Shown here one piece after another: positions 25,556 to 34,261 of a stretch of DNA of 64,000 nt (within the stretch, counting starts at the first letter, position 1; each line of letters starts with the position of its first letter). The translations under genes and the position numbers were made by a program. Source of the DNA: Bradyrhizobium iriomotense (lineage in GTDB: Bacteria > Pseudomonadota > Alphaproteobacteria > Rhizobiales > Xanthobacteraceae); assembly GCF_018130765.1 (NCBI RefSeq), contig NZ_JAFCJZ010000018.1, positions 62,001 to 126,000 on the forward strand, given 5' to 3'. The notes beneath the pieces are model-generated. The model worked only from the letters and a program-made list of their open reading frames with translations. It made no database searches and was not told the origin of the DNA.

Positions 25556-25930
25556 TCACTGTGAATTTCGAGTCTTGCTTGCTCCCCTCAACCGCGTCGC
25601 GGTTGAGGGTGACTTCGCCCACCCTGCCATCTGGATGCAGGTGAGAAGATCGACATAGCTCTGGCTTCCTGCGGCTGTGGCTTCCCCTTCGCAGCTGTCG
25701 CGGGCGGGACCAGAAGCGTCGCCCCAAACCGTGGCGAGCTGTTGCTGCGCGGCGGCCTCGTCGCGCATGCAGTCCGCAAAGCTCTGAGGGAGGGCAAGCC
25801 CCATTGCCTTGTCAACAGCTGTGGTCGCCTTGCACGTCGCCTCCACCTTCAATTCGGGGACGCGATCGGAGACGGGCATCACGAACAATTGCGCTCCGAG
25901 AAGCGCTGCAGATAATGCTGCCATCGACAT
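25556..25930 (-). CDS. Small exported protein, unknown
   Basis: A 124-residue protein starting MSMAALSAALLGAQLFVMPV, with a signal-like N-terminus. The mature region has four cysteines (ATCKAT, FADCMRDEA, RDSCEGEA, LLTCIQMAG), likely forming disulfides in the periplasm. The start is fixed by an ideal ribosome binding site (AAGGAGG, 5 bases spacing); an ATG 15 bases upstream lacks one. Neighbours are other small exported proteins. No family assigned. Confidence 0.65.
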   Translation of the reverse strand: MSMAALSAALLGAQLFVMPVSDRVPELKVEATCKATTAVDKAMGLALPQSFADCMRDEAAAQQQLATVWGDASGPARDSCEGEATAAGSQSYVDLLTCIQMAGWAKSPSTATRLRGASKTRNSQ

Positions 25931-25991
25931 CTTGACCTCCTTCACGCTCTATCAAACCAACCACCTTGCAATACCATTACAAGAATTCGGA

Positions 25992-26234
25992 TCAGAACTG
26001 GCCGGGTTGAGCCGGAGGAGCAGGCCAATCGAATCTCAGGTTGTTCCTGTTGCTGCGATCAAATAAGTCTTGTCTGCAGACAAAGCTGCTCTCGCAGATC
26101 GTCGCTCGAGGCGGAGCGTGGTTCACAACTTTTGCGCGCGGCGTCTTGGCAAAGGCGGCTGTCGCCAGCACCGCTTCCAAGGCGAAAAGCACCGCGAAGG
26201 TGAGGATGAAGACGCGTGATACAGCGAGAGACAT
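25992..26234 (-). CDS. Small exported protein, unknown
   Basis: An 80-residue protein with a clear signal peptide (MSLAVSRVFILTFAVLFALE, cleavage after TAAFA) and a mature part of about 48 residues with two cysteines (ATICESSFVCRQ) and a proline-rich end (RFDWPAPPAQPGQF). GGAG lies 8 bases upstream of the ATG. One of three consecutive minus-strand genes for small exported proteins. Confidence 0.65.
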   Translation of the reverse strand: MSLAVSRVFILTFAVLFALEAVLATAAFAKTPRAKVVNHAPPRATICESSFVCRQDLFDRSNRNNLRFDWPAPPAQPGQF

Positions 26235-26392
26235 GCAAATCTCCGGCAATCGGTGAACGTCAGGCCTAACGAGACATGATGTTGCGGGATCGGCCTTGAT
26301 CCAGATCAAGCTGGCTCCGGCGTTCCTCCATCGCATGCATCTCGCATCGCGACGGCGCGAAGGTATGCCAGACCGTCAGGCGCCGGGTGATG

Positions 26393-26596
26393 CTACTTCG
26401 AGCGCGAATGGCCGCTTGGTGGAGGAGGAAGCTCAAACGAGGGATCGATCCTGTTCGACGCCCGGATTTCTCGGATCAGAAGCCTGGCGAAATAGGCCCT
26501 CAACAGGCGGTCGAAAGTCGACCGTGCTTCGCTAATGTCGTCGCAGCCCTGAATGCCTAGGTCTTCGGCAACACCACCCAATACCTGTTGCACCAT
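26393..26596 (-). CDS. Small hypothetical protein next to the T1SS operon
   Basis: A 67-residue soluble protein beginning MVQQVLGGVAEDLGIQGCDD and followed by a helical segment (FDRLLRAYFARLLIREIRAS) and a proline-rich tail. GAGGAGG precedes the ATG by about 7 bases, which decides the start over the longer frame. It lies on the same strand as, and downstream of, the small-protein genes and upstream of nothing obvious; function unknown. Confidence 0.55.
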   Translation of the reverse strand: MVQQVLGGVAEDLGIQGCDDISEARSTFDRLLRAYFARLLIREIRASNRIDPSFELPPPPSGHSRSK

Positions 26597-26836
26597 GACC
26601 TGCCTCCTCGAAGCAGATGCCCCCTTTTCCCTTGTCGCCAGTAGGGAGGAAGCCGAGACGGATCGGCTTGATCTATCGCAACCAAGTTGCGACTTTTTTG
26701 AAGCGCGAAGGGAAGTCTGACGCCGGTCACAGGCAACCCGACCAGACGACCTCCCGCACCAGCTTCGCTCCAGAAACGCTCCCGTCAAAATGCAACGAAC
26801 GCGATGGAATGCAGGGCGAAAGTTGCGACGCTCGCG

Positions 26837-28147
26837 CTAGCGCTCGCGCCAGGCGTGCATCAACTGATCGGAGAGCGGCTTGACGAGGTACGACATCACC
26901 GTGCGCTGACCGGTCTGGATGAAGGCCTCGACCGGCATGCCGGCGATCAGCTTCAGCTCGCCCAGGCGCGCGATTTCCGCCTCGGGAACGGCGATGCGGG
27001 CCGTATAGAAGCTCGTCGTGCTCTTCTGGTCGATTGCGACGTCGGCGGACACCTGGCTCACTTCGCCGTTGAGTTGGGGCGTGGTGCGCTGGTTGAAGGC
27101 CGTAAAGCGCAGCAGCACCGGCTGGCCGACCGACAGGCGATCGATCTCATGCGGGGGAATCCGCACCTCGACGACGAGCGCATCGTGGGCGGGGACGATG
27201 AGCATGATCTGCTCGCCGGCGCTGATGACGCCGCCGATGGTGTGCAGCGCCAGCTGATGCACGGTGCCGTCCTGCGGCGCGCGAATATCGATGCGCTTGA
27301 GCTGATCCTCGGCAGCCACCCGCTTCTCGACCAATTCCGAGGTCTTGGCGCGAATCTCGGCGAGATCCTTTCCGACCTCGGTGCGCAGATCCTGATCGAT
27401 CTGCATGATCTGCAGCGTGGTCTCGGTGATCCGGCCTTTGGCTTCGGCAATGGCGGCAACCAAGGCGCCGCGTTCGCCGTGCAGGCGCACCGCGTCGCGC
27501 TCGAGCGTCGTCAGGCGCGTGATCTGGACCAGATTCTTCCGCCACAGATCGCGCACGCCCACAAGCTCCTGGTCGATGAAGGTGGTCTCGCGGTCTTTCG
27601 CCTGGATCTGCTCGTCGAGACCGCGGATCTGCTCTTGAAGCTGACCGATGCGCTCGTTGAGCTGCGCCTTCTTGCCGGCGCGGGCGGTGCGGCGCAGCTC
27701 GAACAGCTTGCGTTCGCCGACGATCAAGCGAGCGACGTCCGGATCAGCGGCACGCGCAACGAGATCCACGGGAAAGCCGAGCCAGTCCTGACCGTCGCGC
27801 TCCGCCTCGAGCCGCGTCCGGCGCGCCGCCTGTTCGTCGAGGCTTTTTACGACGATCAGGAGATTGGCCCGCGTCACCGTCTCATCGAGGCGCACGATCA
27901 CGTCGCCCGCCTTCACCCGGGCGCCCTCACGGACGTTGAGCTCACCGACCACGCCGCCGGTTGGGTGCTGCACCTTCTTGGTGTAGCTGTCGACCACCAG
28001 CGTGCCGGAGCCGACGACGGCGCCGGCCAATTCCGTGGTCGCCGCCCAGCCGCCGACGCCGCCGGCGAGCACGAGAACCCCCACGAGGCCGGCGCGCAGG
28101 TGCTGGCGGATGGTGTGCGGAACGACGTTGACGGGCTCGCGGCTCAC
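26837..28147 (-). CDS. Type I secretion periplasmic adaptor (HlyD/PrtE family)
   Basis: A 436-residue membrane-fusion protein. One N-terminal helix (LVGVLVLAGGVGGWAATTEL), lipoyl halves (VVGSGTLVVDSYTKKVQHPT, then GGVVGELNVREGARVKAGD and IDIRAPQDGTVHQLALHTIG), a long coiled coil in between (about 90-285), and the C-terminal IPPHEIDRLSVGQPVLLRFT domain typical of type I systems. The start is the GTG that overlaps the exporter stop as GTGA; the frame continues upstream only as an antiparallel-frame shadow of the exporter gene. Works with the ABC exporter and an unlinked TolC. Confidence 0.92.
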   Translation of the reverse strand: MSREPVNVVPHTIRQHLRAGLVGVLVLAGGVGGWAATTELAGAVVGSGTLVVDSYTKKVQHPTGGVVGELNVREGARVKAGDVIVRLDETVTRANLLIVVKSLDEQAARRTRLEAERDGQDWLGFPVDLVARAADPDVARLIVGERKLFELRRTARAGKKAQLNERIGQLQEQIRGLDEQIQAKDRETTFIDQELVGVRDLWRKNLVQITRLTTLERDAVRLHGERGALVAAIAEAKGRITETTLQIMQIDQDLRTEVGKDLAEIRAKTSELVEKRVAAEDQLKRIDIRAPQDGTVHQLALHTIGGVISAGEQIMLIVPAHDALVVEVRIPPHEIDRLSVGQPVLLRFTAFNQRTTPQLNGEVSQVSADVAIDQKSTTSFYTARIAVPEAEIARLGELKLIAGMPVEAFIQTGQRTVMSYLVKPLSDQLMHAWRER

Positions 28148-30063
28148 GGGCTTGCCCCCTCGGTTACGATCTTGAGCGGCACTGCCGGCCGAGGCTGCAT
28201 CATCTTGGCCAGCAGCGCGTCCTTGGGTCCGAACGCCTGCACGCGCCCCTCGGCCATTACGATCAATTGGTCTACAGCAGCGAGCGCGCTGGTGCGGTGC
28301 GCGACGACGATGACAATGCCGCCCCGCGCGCGCACGCCGTGGATGGCCTGTGTCAGAGCCTGGTCGCCCTCGGCGTCGAGATTGGAGTTGGGTTCGTCGA
28401 GCACCACCAGGAAGGGATCGCGGTAGAGCGCACGGGCGAGCGCGATGCGCTGCCGCTGCCCGGCAGAGAGCGCCGCGCCGCCTTCTCCGATCGGCGTGTC
28501 GTAGCCCTTTGGCAATCGCAGCACCATCTCGTGCACACCGGCCGCCCTCGCGGCGGCGATCATCGCCTCCGCGTCGGGGGCCGGTTCGAAGCGGTTGATG
28601 TTCTGCGCCACCGTGCCGGCGAACAGCTCGACGTCCTGCGGCAGATAGCCGATGTGGCGGCCAAGCGCCTCGGAGGTCCATTGGTCGAGCGCGGCGCCGT
28701 CCAGCCGCACCTTGCCGCGCGCCGACACCCACACGCCGACGACGGCCCGCACCAGCGACGACTTGCCCGATGCGCTCGGGCCGACGATGCCAAGCCCCTG
28801 TCCCGGGGTCAACGCGAAGGACGCTTCCATCACGACGGCGGCCTGTTCGCCCGGCGGCACCACGGAGACGGCCTCGACCGTGAGAGTCTTGCACGGTGGC
28901 GGCAGCGGCGTCTTCTCCTCCTCGGCCGGGAGTTGCGCCCAGTGCTGCTGCAGGCGTTTCCAGCTCTGCCGGGCCGCGATCAAGCTCTTCCAATGGGCGA
29001 TGGCGAGTTCGACCGGCGCGAGCGCGCGCGAGGCGAGGATCGAGCCGGCAATGATGATTCCGGCGGTCGCCTCGTGGATGATGACGAGATAGCCGCCGAC
29101 GCCAAGCACCGCCGATTGCAGCACCATGCGCAGCACCTTGGAAACGGAGCCGAAGCCGCCGGTGATATCTGCGGCATTGCGCTGGGTGGCCATATAGCTG
29201 TCATTGGCCTCCGCCCAGCGCGCGGCAAGCCGCCCGCGCATGCCCATGGCCTGCAAGACCTCGGCGTTCCGGCGGCTGGCCTCGGCGAGCGCATTACGCT
29301 GCGCGATCTGGCCGGTGACTTCCTTGGTGCGCTCGCGCGTCAGCCGGTTGGTCAGAAGGGTCAGGGACACGAGCAACAGCGATCCTATCGACGCCGTGAG
29401 TCCGATCAGCGGATGAAACACAAAGCAGATCGCGAGGTAGAACGGGATCCACGGCAGGTCGAACAGCGCGGTCGGGCCGAGCCCGGACAGATAGCTGCGC
29501 ACCTGGTCGAGATCGCGCACCGGCTGCAGCCCGTCGCCGCTCGCGCGCGCCCGCAATGGCCAGCGCGCGACGATGTCATAGGCGCGCGCCGAGAATGCAC
29601 GGTCGAGCCACTCGCCGACGCGAACAAGGATACGCCCGCGCAGAATGTCGAGGAATGCCTGGAACACATAGAGGACGCCGACCAGCGCGGCGAGACCGAT
29701 CAGCGTCGGCACGCTGTGGCTCGGCACCACGCGGTCGTAGACTTCCAGCATGAAGAACGAACCGGTCAGGTACAGCACGTTCAGCATGGCGGTGATCAGG
29801 CCGAGCCCGACCAGCACGCCGCGGCAGGCGTGAAACAGCGAGGACAGGTTTTGCGTTTGCGGTGACTGGTTCTCTGGCGCGGGCCTCGCCGGCGCACGGC
29901 GCCACTTGCGGATCAGCCCGCTGAGAATCAAGGCGGCCGCGAGGAAGGGGCCGATGCGCAGGGTGAAGCTCACCAACTGCTCCGGATCTCCGAGGACCTG
30001 GCCACACCACGCGGCAGCAGACCGACCGAGATGGCCGCACCAGACGGTGATGCTATCCGACAT
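28144..30063 (-). CDS. Type I secretion ABC permease/ATPase (PrtD family)
   Basis: A 639-residue exporter. About residues 20-50 hold an additional hydrophobic segment; the six-helix ABC membrane domain covers about 80-380; the ATPase follows with Walker A GPSASGKSS, signature LSAGQRQRIALARALYRDP, Walker B FLVVLDEPNSNLD and H loop VAHRTS. The NSNLD wording is typical of the PrtD/HlyB-like type I group. Start chosen at MSDSITV, preceded by GGAG at 8 bases. It lies 77 bases downstream of the substrate gene, so the order is substrate, ABC, adaptor. Confidence 0.93.
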   Translation of the reverse strand: MSDSITVWCGHLGRSAAAWCGQVLGDPEQLVSFTLRIGPFLAAALILSGLIRKWRRAPARPAPENQSPQTQNLSSLFHACRGVLVGLGLITAMLNVLYLTGSFFMLEVYDRVVPSHSVPTLIGLAALVGVLYVFQAFLDILRGRILVRVGEWLDRAFSARAYDIVARWPLRARASGDGLQPVRDLDQVRSYLSGLGPTALFDLPWIPFYLAICFVFHPLIGLTASIGSLLLVSLTLLTNRLTRERTKEVTGQIAQRNALAEASRRNAEVLQAMGMRGRLAARWAEANDSYMATQRNAADITGGFGSVSKVLRMVLQSAVLGVGGYLVIIHEATAGIIIAGSILASRALAPVELAIAHWKSLIAARQSWKRLQQHWAQLPAEEEKTPLPPPCKTLTVEAVSVVPPGEQAAVVMEASFALTPGQGLGIVGPSASGKSSLVRAVVGVWVSARGKVRLDGAALDQWTSEALGRHIGYLPQDVELFAGTVAQNINRFEPAPDAEAMIAAARAAGVHEMVLRLPKGYDTPIGEGGAALSAGQRQRIALARALYRDPFLVVLDEPNSNLDAEGDQALTQAIHGVRARGGIVIVVAHRTSALAAVDQLIVMAEGRVQAFGPKDALLAKMMQPRPAVPLKIVTEGASP

Positions 30064-30140
30064 CGGATCTACTCCAGGCACGCGCGAGCGAACAGGTGCC
30101 GGCTGCGCACCAAGAGGGCGTGCAGCCGGCGGCTTGCGGT

Positions 30141-33100
30141 TCAGACGTTGATGACGCCGTCGTGGTTTCCGTCGATCTTCACTGAGAAGCTGCTGGAAGC
30201 CGTATCCCCGTCGGCATCGGCGATCTGGACAGTGAAGTCGAGCTTCTCGTCCGGCGCGGGCTGGGACTGGATGAGGCTGAACCCGCCGATATCGAACGTG
30301 TTGTTGTCGTTGCCGCTGATGCCGTCATGGGCGCTGATGTTTTCGATCAGCACGCGGTCGTGGGTTCCGCTCGTGGTCCACTGCACCTTGTCGCCAGTGC
30401 TGAGGCCCGTGATGATCAAGTTGCCATCGCCGTCGACCGTGGCGATCGGAACAAATGTCTTATTGCCCGACGTGACGACGAAGTCGGTGACCGAGCCCGA
30501 TGTGATGTTGACATGCGTGTCGTTGGTGAGCCCATCGACGAACCCCGTCCCCGGTTCCGCGGCGGTGTTGAAGGCCGTGATCTTGACGGTGACGGGGCCG
30601 ACGCCCGGGTTGGTCTGGTTGACAGTGAAGGACGCCGATGTCGCATTGAAGACGTTCTGGAAGTCGATATTGGCTTCGACGTCGGCCTCGTTCTGGTCCA
30701 GATTGGGCACGAGGAAGTTCGTATTCGTGCCCGTCACGTAGGTGATGTACGCGCCTTCAGTGGGATAGTTGTCGCTGTCATTGAGCTGGTTGCCGTTGAC
30801 GCCGAACGAGGTGGTGCTGCCGGCCTGGCTGATATTGAGCACGTCCTTGGTCGTGATATTTCCGCCCTGGGACTGGTTCAACGGATTTTCCCCAACCACC
30901 ACGATCTGGGTCGAGGTTGGATCCCCGAAGGTCATGAAGAGGTTGCTGCCGGAGGGCGCTCCGGCGAAGCTGAAGCTGATCTCCGCTGCCGGGGGATTCT
31001 GCAGGACGTCGAAGGTGTAGTTGCCGCCGGACAGGGTCAGCTTGAAGAAATCGATGTCGCCTGCAGTGTGTGTGCCGCTGCCATCAACGTCCTTGTAGTA
31101 GGTAGCGACAGTATCGCTGTTCGAGAGATCCCGGAGCAGCGTTGTCTGCGAGACCGTGCCATCCAGGATCGTCAGGCTCGCCGGCGAGCTCGTGATGCTG
31201 TACGTCGCCGGATCATCCGCTCCGACCACTCCGTTGAGCGTCTTGGTCACGGTGGCGCCAGCGGAGAAGTCCACCTGTCCATCGGCGATGGGCCCGATGG
31301 TCGGCGCATCGTCCTGGAACTGCACGGCATCGCCGATGCCGGTCGAGCTCGTCGCTGTATCGCCGTCGCCGTCGGTCACCGTCACCACCGCCAGCAGCGC
31401 GCTGTCGGTGATCGAGATCGATTCATCGGTATTGGTCGCGTCCGGATGCTTCAACGAGGCGTATTGCGCCACGCTGACGACACCGCTCGTGCCGTCGATC
31501 GCCACTGCGAAGGCCGCCGCCCCATTGGCACCGCCGATGCGGCCGACTACCAGGCTGCCTTCCTTGAACAGGAAGATGCTGGTGCCGCCAGTCGTGTCGA
31601 GGCCGGAGTCCACCCCTGCGGCGGACACCGCCAGCGAGAACGCGATGGTCCCGCCCTCCTGGTCTGCGCCAAGCGAGCTTCCGGTCGAGCTCACGACAGC
31701 GCTCGGGTCCTGCGCGAAGCCAGCCGGGCTAAGGTCGGTGCTGACATTGCTGACGCCGGTGAACAACGCCGCCACTGCGGCAGCGTCGGTATCGTCAGCA
31801 TCAGCCTGGAGACCCGCGGTCTCGTCATGCGCCACCGTCGCGCCGCCTTGCACGATTCCGGCCGTCGGCCCGTCGTCCTGGAACTGCACGGCATCGCCGA
31901 TGCCAGTCGAGCTCGTCGCCGTGTCGCCGTCACCATCGGTGACCGTCACCACCGCCAGCAGCGCACTGTCGGTGATCGACACCGAATCGTCGGGATTGGT
32001 GGTGGTCGGGTGCTTCAGCGAAGCGTATTGCGCCACGCTGACGACCCCGCTCGAGCTGTTGATCGCCACCGCGAAGGCCGCGGCCCCTGCGGCGCTGCCG
32101 ATGCGGCCGACCACCAGGTCGCCTTCCTTGAACAGGAAGATGCTAGTGCCGTTCGTCGTATCGAGGCCGGAGTCCACCCCTGCGGCGGACACCGCGAGCG
32201 AGAACACGATCGTTCCGCCCACCGAGTCGGTGCCAAGCGCGCTCCCGGTCGAGCTCACGACAGCGTTCGCGTCCTGCGCATACCCGGTCGGGCTGAGGTC
32301 GGTGCTGACATTGGTTACGTTCGCAAACAGCGCGATCACGCCTGGCGCGGTGGTGTCATCGGCATCCCCCTGGATACCCGCGGTCTCGTCATGCGCCACC
32401 GCCGGCGCGCCCTGCACGATCCCCGCCGTCGGCCCGTCATCTTCGAAATGGACGGCCGTGCCGACCACGGCGCTCACGGCGTTGGCGCTGCTCAAACTGA
32501 AGCCACCGATATCGAAGGTGTTGTTGTCGTTGCCGGCAATGCCGTCGGTGGCGCTGATGTTTTCGATGAGGACGCGGTTGTGGGCTCCGCTCGTGGTCCA
32601 CTGCACCGTGTCGCCGCTGCTCAGGCCGGTGACGATCAAGTTGCCGTCGGAGTCGATCGAAGTGGCCGGTGTAAATTGCGTGTTGCCTGACTTTTTGATG
32701 ACGTTGACGAACGAGGCCGACGTGATGTTGACGTGCGTGTCGTTGGTGAGCCCATCGACGAAATTTACCCCCGTTTCCGCGGCGGTGCTGAAGGCCGAGA
32801 TCTTGACGGTGACGGGTCCGATGCCCGGATTGGTCTGGTTGACGGTGAAGGACGCGCTGGTCGCATTGAAGACGTTCTGGAAGTCTATGTTGGCTTCGAC
32901 GTCGGCCTCGTTCTGGTCCAGGTTGGGCACGAGGAAGTTCGTGTTCGCACCCGTAACAAAGGTAATGTACGCACCTTCACCGGGGTTGATCTGGTTGCCA
33001 TTGACGCCGAACGAGGTGGTGCTGCCGGCCTGGCTGATATTGAGCACGTCCTTGGTCGTGATGTTTCCGCCCTCGGATTGATTGAGCGGGTCCTTGCCTA

Positions 33101-33683
33101 TCACCACGATCTGGGTGGAGTTCGGATCGCCGAAGGTCATGAAGAGGTTGCTGCCGGACGGCGCTCCGGCGAAGCTGAAATTGATGACCTCGCTGGCCGC
33201 GACCTTGAGGTGGGTGCCCAGGTCGATGGAATCATCGGGGTTGGTGGCATCCGGATTCTGCAGCGCCTCGTACTGGACGCTCCAGAACTTGCCGCCGCTT
33301 ACCGGGCTCCCGGTCTCCTCGAGATAGACCGCGAAGACGATGACGCCGGCCGCGGTCTTTCCGAGCACGATGTTGTCGTTCACGGTGTCCGTGTACAGAA
33401 ATACCTCCTCGCCGTCATTGGTGAAGAGGCCGCTCGAGTCGCCGTCCAGCGCACCGCCGTTCTCGTCCGTGAACGAGATATTGCCAACCGAGCCCGTCAC
33501 GCCGCTGATGGTAATGACATTGCCGCTGCTAACCGCGTGGTTGATCTCTGTGGCCGGAGCGCCCAGTGCCGTCAGCCGACTTGAAAACGCGCTCGGGAGG
33601 GCCGTGTTGGTATCGTCATTCTGCAGGCCGGCGGTTTCGTCGAGGGTAACGGTCGTGCCGGTAACGGTGACTGTAAGCGCCAT
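30141..33683 (-). CDS. Large repeat protein, probable T1SS substrate (T1SS-143/DUF5801-type)
   Basis: A 1180-residue acidic protein, poor in cysteine and without a signal peptide, as expected for a type I substrate. N-terminal domain 1-165 (VTLDETAGLQNDD). A module of about 235 residues occurs twice (about 167-398 and 900-1137), starting SFAGAPSGSNLFMTFGDP and ending DNNTFDIGGFSL. Between them a module of about 190 residues occurs twice (about 425-615 and 615-790), starting VAHDETAG and ending AVVTVTDGDGDTATSSTGIG. The end reads DGNHDGVINV. No GGxGxD RTX nonapeptides are visible. It starts with a strong GGAGGAGG site and is first in the T1SS operon. A surface or biofilm adhesin is the best guess. 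Confidence 0.88.
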   Translation of the reverse strand: MALTVTVTGTTVTLDETAGLQNDDTNTALPSAFSSRLTALGAPATEINHAVSSGNVITISGVTGSVGNISFTDENGGALDGDSSGLFTNDGEEVFLYTDTVNDNIVLGKTAAGVIVFAVYLEETGSPVSGGKFWSVQYEALQNPDATNPDDSIDLGTHLKVAASEVINFSFAGAPSGSNLFMTFGDPNSTQIVVIGKDPLNQSEGGNITTKDVLNISQAGSTTSFGVNGNQINPGEGAYITFVTGANTNFLVPNLDQNEADVEANIDFQNVFNATSASFTVNQTNPGIGPVTVKISAFSTAAETGVNFVDGLTNDTHVNITSASFVNVIKKSGNTQFTPATSIDSDGNLIVTGLSSGDTVQWTTSGAHNRVLIENISATDGIAGNDNNTFDIGGFSLSSANAVSAVVGTAVHFEDDGPTAGIVQGAPAVAHDETAGIQGDADDTTAPGVIALFANVTNVSTDLSPTGYAQDANAVVSSTGSALGTDSVGGTIVFSLAVSAAGVDSGLDTTNGTSIFLFKEGDLVVGRIGSAAGAAAFAVAINSSSGVVSVAQYASLKHPTTTNPDDSVSITDSALLAVVTVTDGDGDTATSSTGIGDAVQFQDDGPTAGIVQGGATVAHDETAGLQADADDTDAAAVAALFTGVSNVSTDLSPAGFAQDPSAVVSSTGSSLGADQEGGTIAFSLAVSAAGVDSGLDTTGGTSIFLFKEGSLVVGRIGGANGAAAFAVAIDGTSGVVSVAQYASLKHPDATNTDESISITDSALLAVVTVTDGDGDTATSSTGIGDAVQFQDDAPTIGPIADGQVDFSAGATVTKTLNGVVGADDPATYSITSSPASLTILDGTVSQTTLLRDLSNSDTVATYYKDVDGSGTHTAGDIDFFKLTLSGGNYTFDVLQNPPAAEISFSFAGAPSGSNLFMTFGDPTSTQIVVVGENPLNQSQGGNITTKDVLNISQAGSTTSFGVNGNQLNDSDNYPTEGAYITYVTGTNTNFLVPNLDQNEADVEANIDFQNVFNATSASFTVNQTNPGVGPVTVKITAFNTAAEPGTGFVDGLTNDTHVNITSGSVTDFVVTSGNKTFVPIATVDGDGNLIITGLSTGDKVQWTTSGTHDRVLIENISAHDGISGNDNNTFDIGGFSLIQSQPAPDEKLDFTVQIADADGDTASSSFSVKIDGNHDGVINV
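30271..33183. repeat. Direct repeats of about 700 bp within the T1SS substrate gene
   Basis: Two long same-strand repeats encode the duplicated outer module: about 32489-33183 and 30271-30983. They are near-identical over long blocks but differ by an insertion (the right-hand protein copy has NQLNDSDNYPTEGAYITYV where the other has NQINPGEGAYITFV). A second pair, about 31850-32403 and 31270-31838, encodes the central module. Recombination between copies could shorten or lengthen the protein. Boundaries are approximate, read by eye. Confidence 0.75.
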
Positions 33684-34261
33684 GAGAAGCCTCCTCCAAA
33701 AACATCAATGGTGAGCTTGCACTCCACAAATTCCATGCGCAGGCTCTTCGGCGAACCACCGCGTCTGCCACGAGGAGCCGTCTTTTTGAGAACGATAGGC
33801 CAAGGGGAAATGGGCGTCGCGAAGCTTGCGTCTACTTCGCGTTCGCCCTTTCTACCCTGCTTGAAGGATCGGTGCGGGAGAGAAGTACCGACAAGAGAAT
33901 AACCAAAAATTTCTGCATGCTATGCTCCCTTGATCTGCCGCGAACGCAAGTGGAGAGCAAACGAAGGTCTGTATCACTGAAATCGCGACATCAACGCATT
34001 ACGGAGCGGCCCTGCTCGCATGATCAAAATGCACAATCATCAATCGTCGACGCGTAGTGCTCACGGAGGAAATTCGAGGTCGGGCCTACGCGTTCGAAGT
34101 TCCCTAGTAAAAGGCAAGAGGTTCCCAGTAAATGGGGGGAAAAGTGGTACCAACTTCGAGGTGGGTCGCATCGCCGCACGATGACAGGGACAAGGGCAGC
34201 CTCGCTGGACACGCGCTAAGGTAGTACTGGATGCCACCCCACAGCCTGGAGCGCCATCCCT
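33684..34261. other. Long upstream region of the T1SS operon
   Basis: About 580 bases between the T1SS substrate start and the end of the WGR/cyclase gene, both minus-strand. No convincing gene. The region is AT-richer than average. It contains AGGTAGTAC at 34219-34227, also found upstream of the LuxR-type regulator at 23.3 kb, and a pair of similar words GTTCCCTAGTAAA and GTTCCCAGTAAA near 34095-34130. This is a likely regulatory region for secretion. Confidence 0.45.

Noticed and set aside
22329..26810. Similar 22-mers near 22329 and 26789 (GCAACAAACGCGATCGAA and GCAACGAACGCGATGGAA) as element ends
   Set aside because: Only partial similarity with several mismatches and no tie to an integrase; too weak to call attachment sites.
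26804..29865. Two long plus-strand open frames opposite the T1SS adaptor and exporter
   Set aside because: Antisense shadows of HlyD- and PrtD-type genes; translation is Asp/His/Arg-rich and matches no family.
30327..33081. Very long open frames on the plus strand across the T1SS substrate gene (over 600 and nearly 800 codons)
   Set aside because: They mirror the repetitive, GC-biased codons of the real minus-strand gene, show low-complexity arginine/histidine-rich translation and have no family motifs.
30271..33183. Regular repeats that might suggest a CRISPR array or tandem satellite
   Set aside because: Repeats are long, in frame and coding for protein modules; there is no short palindromic repeat with unique spacers.
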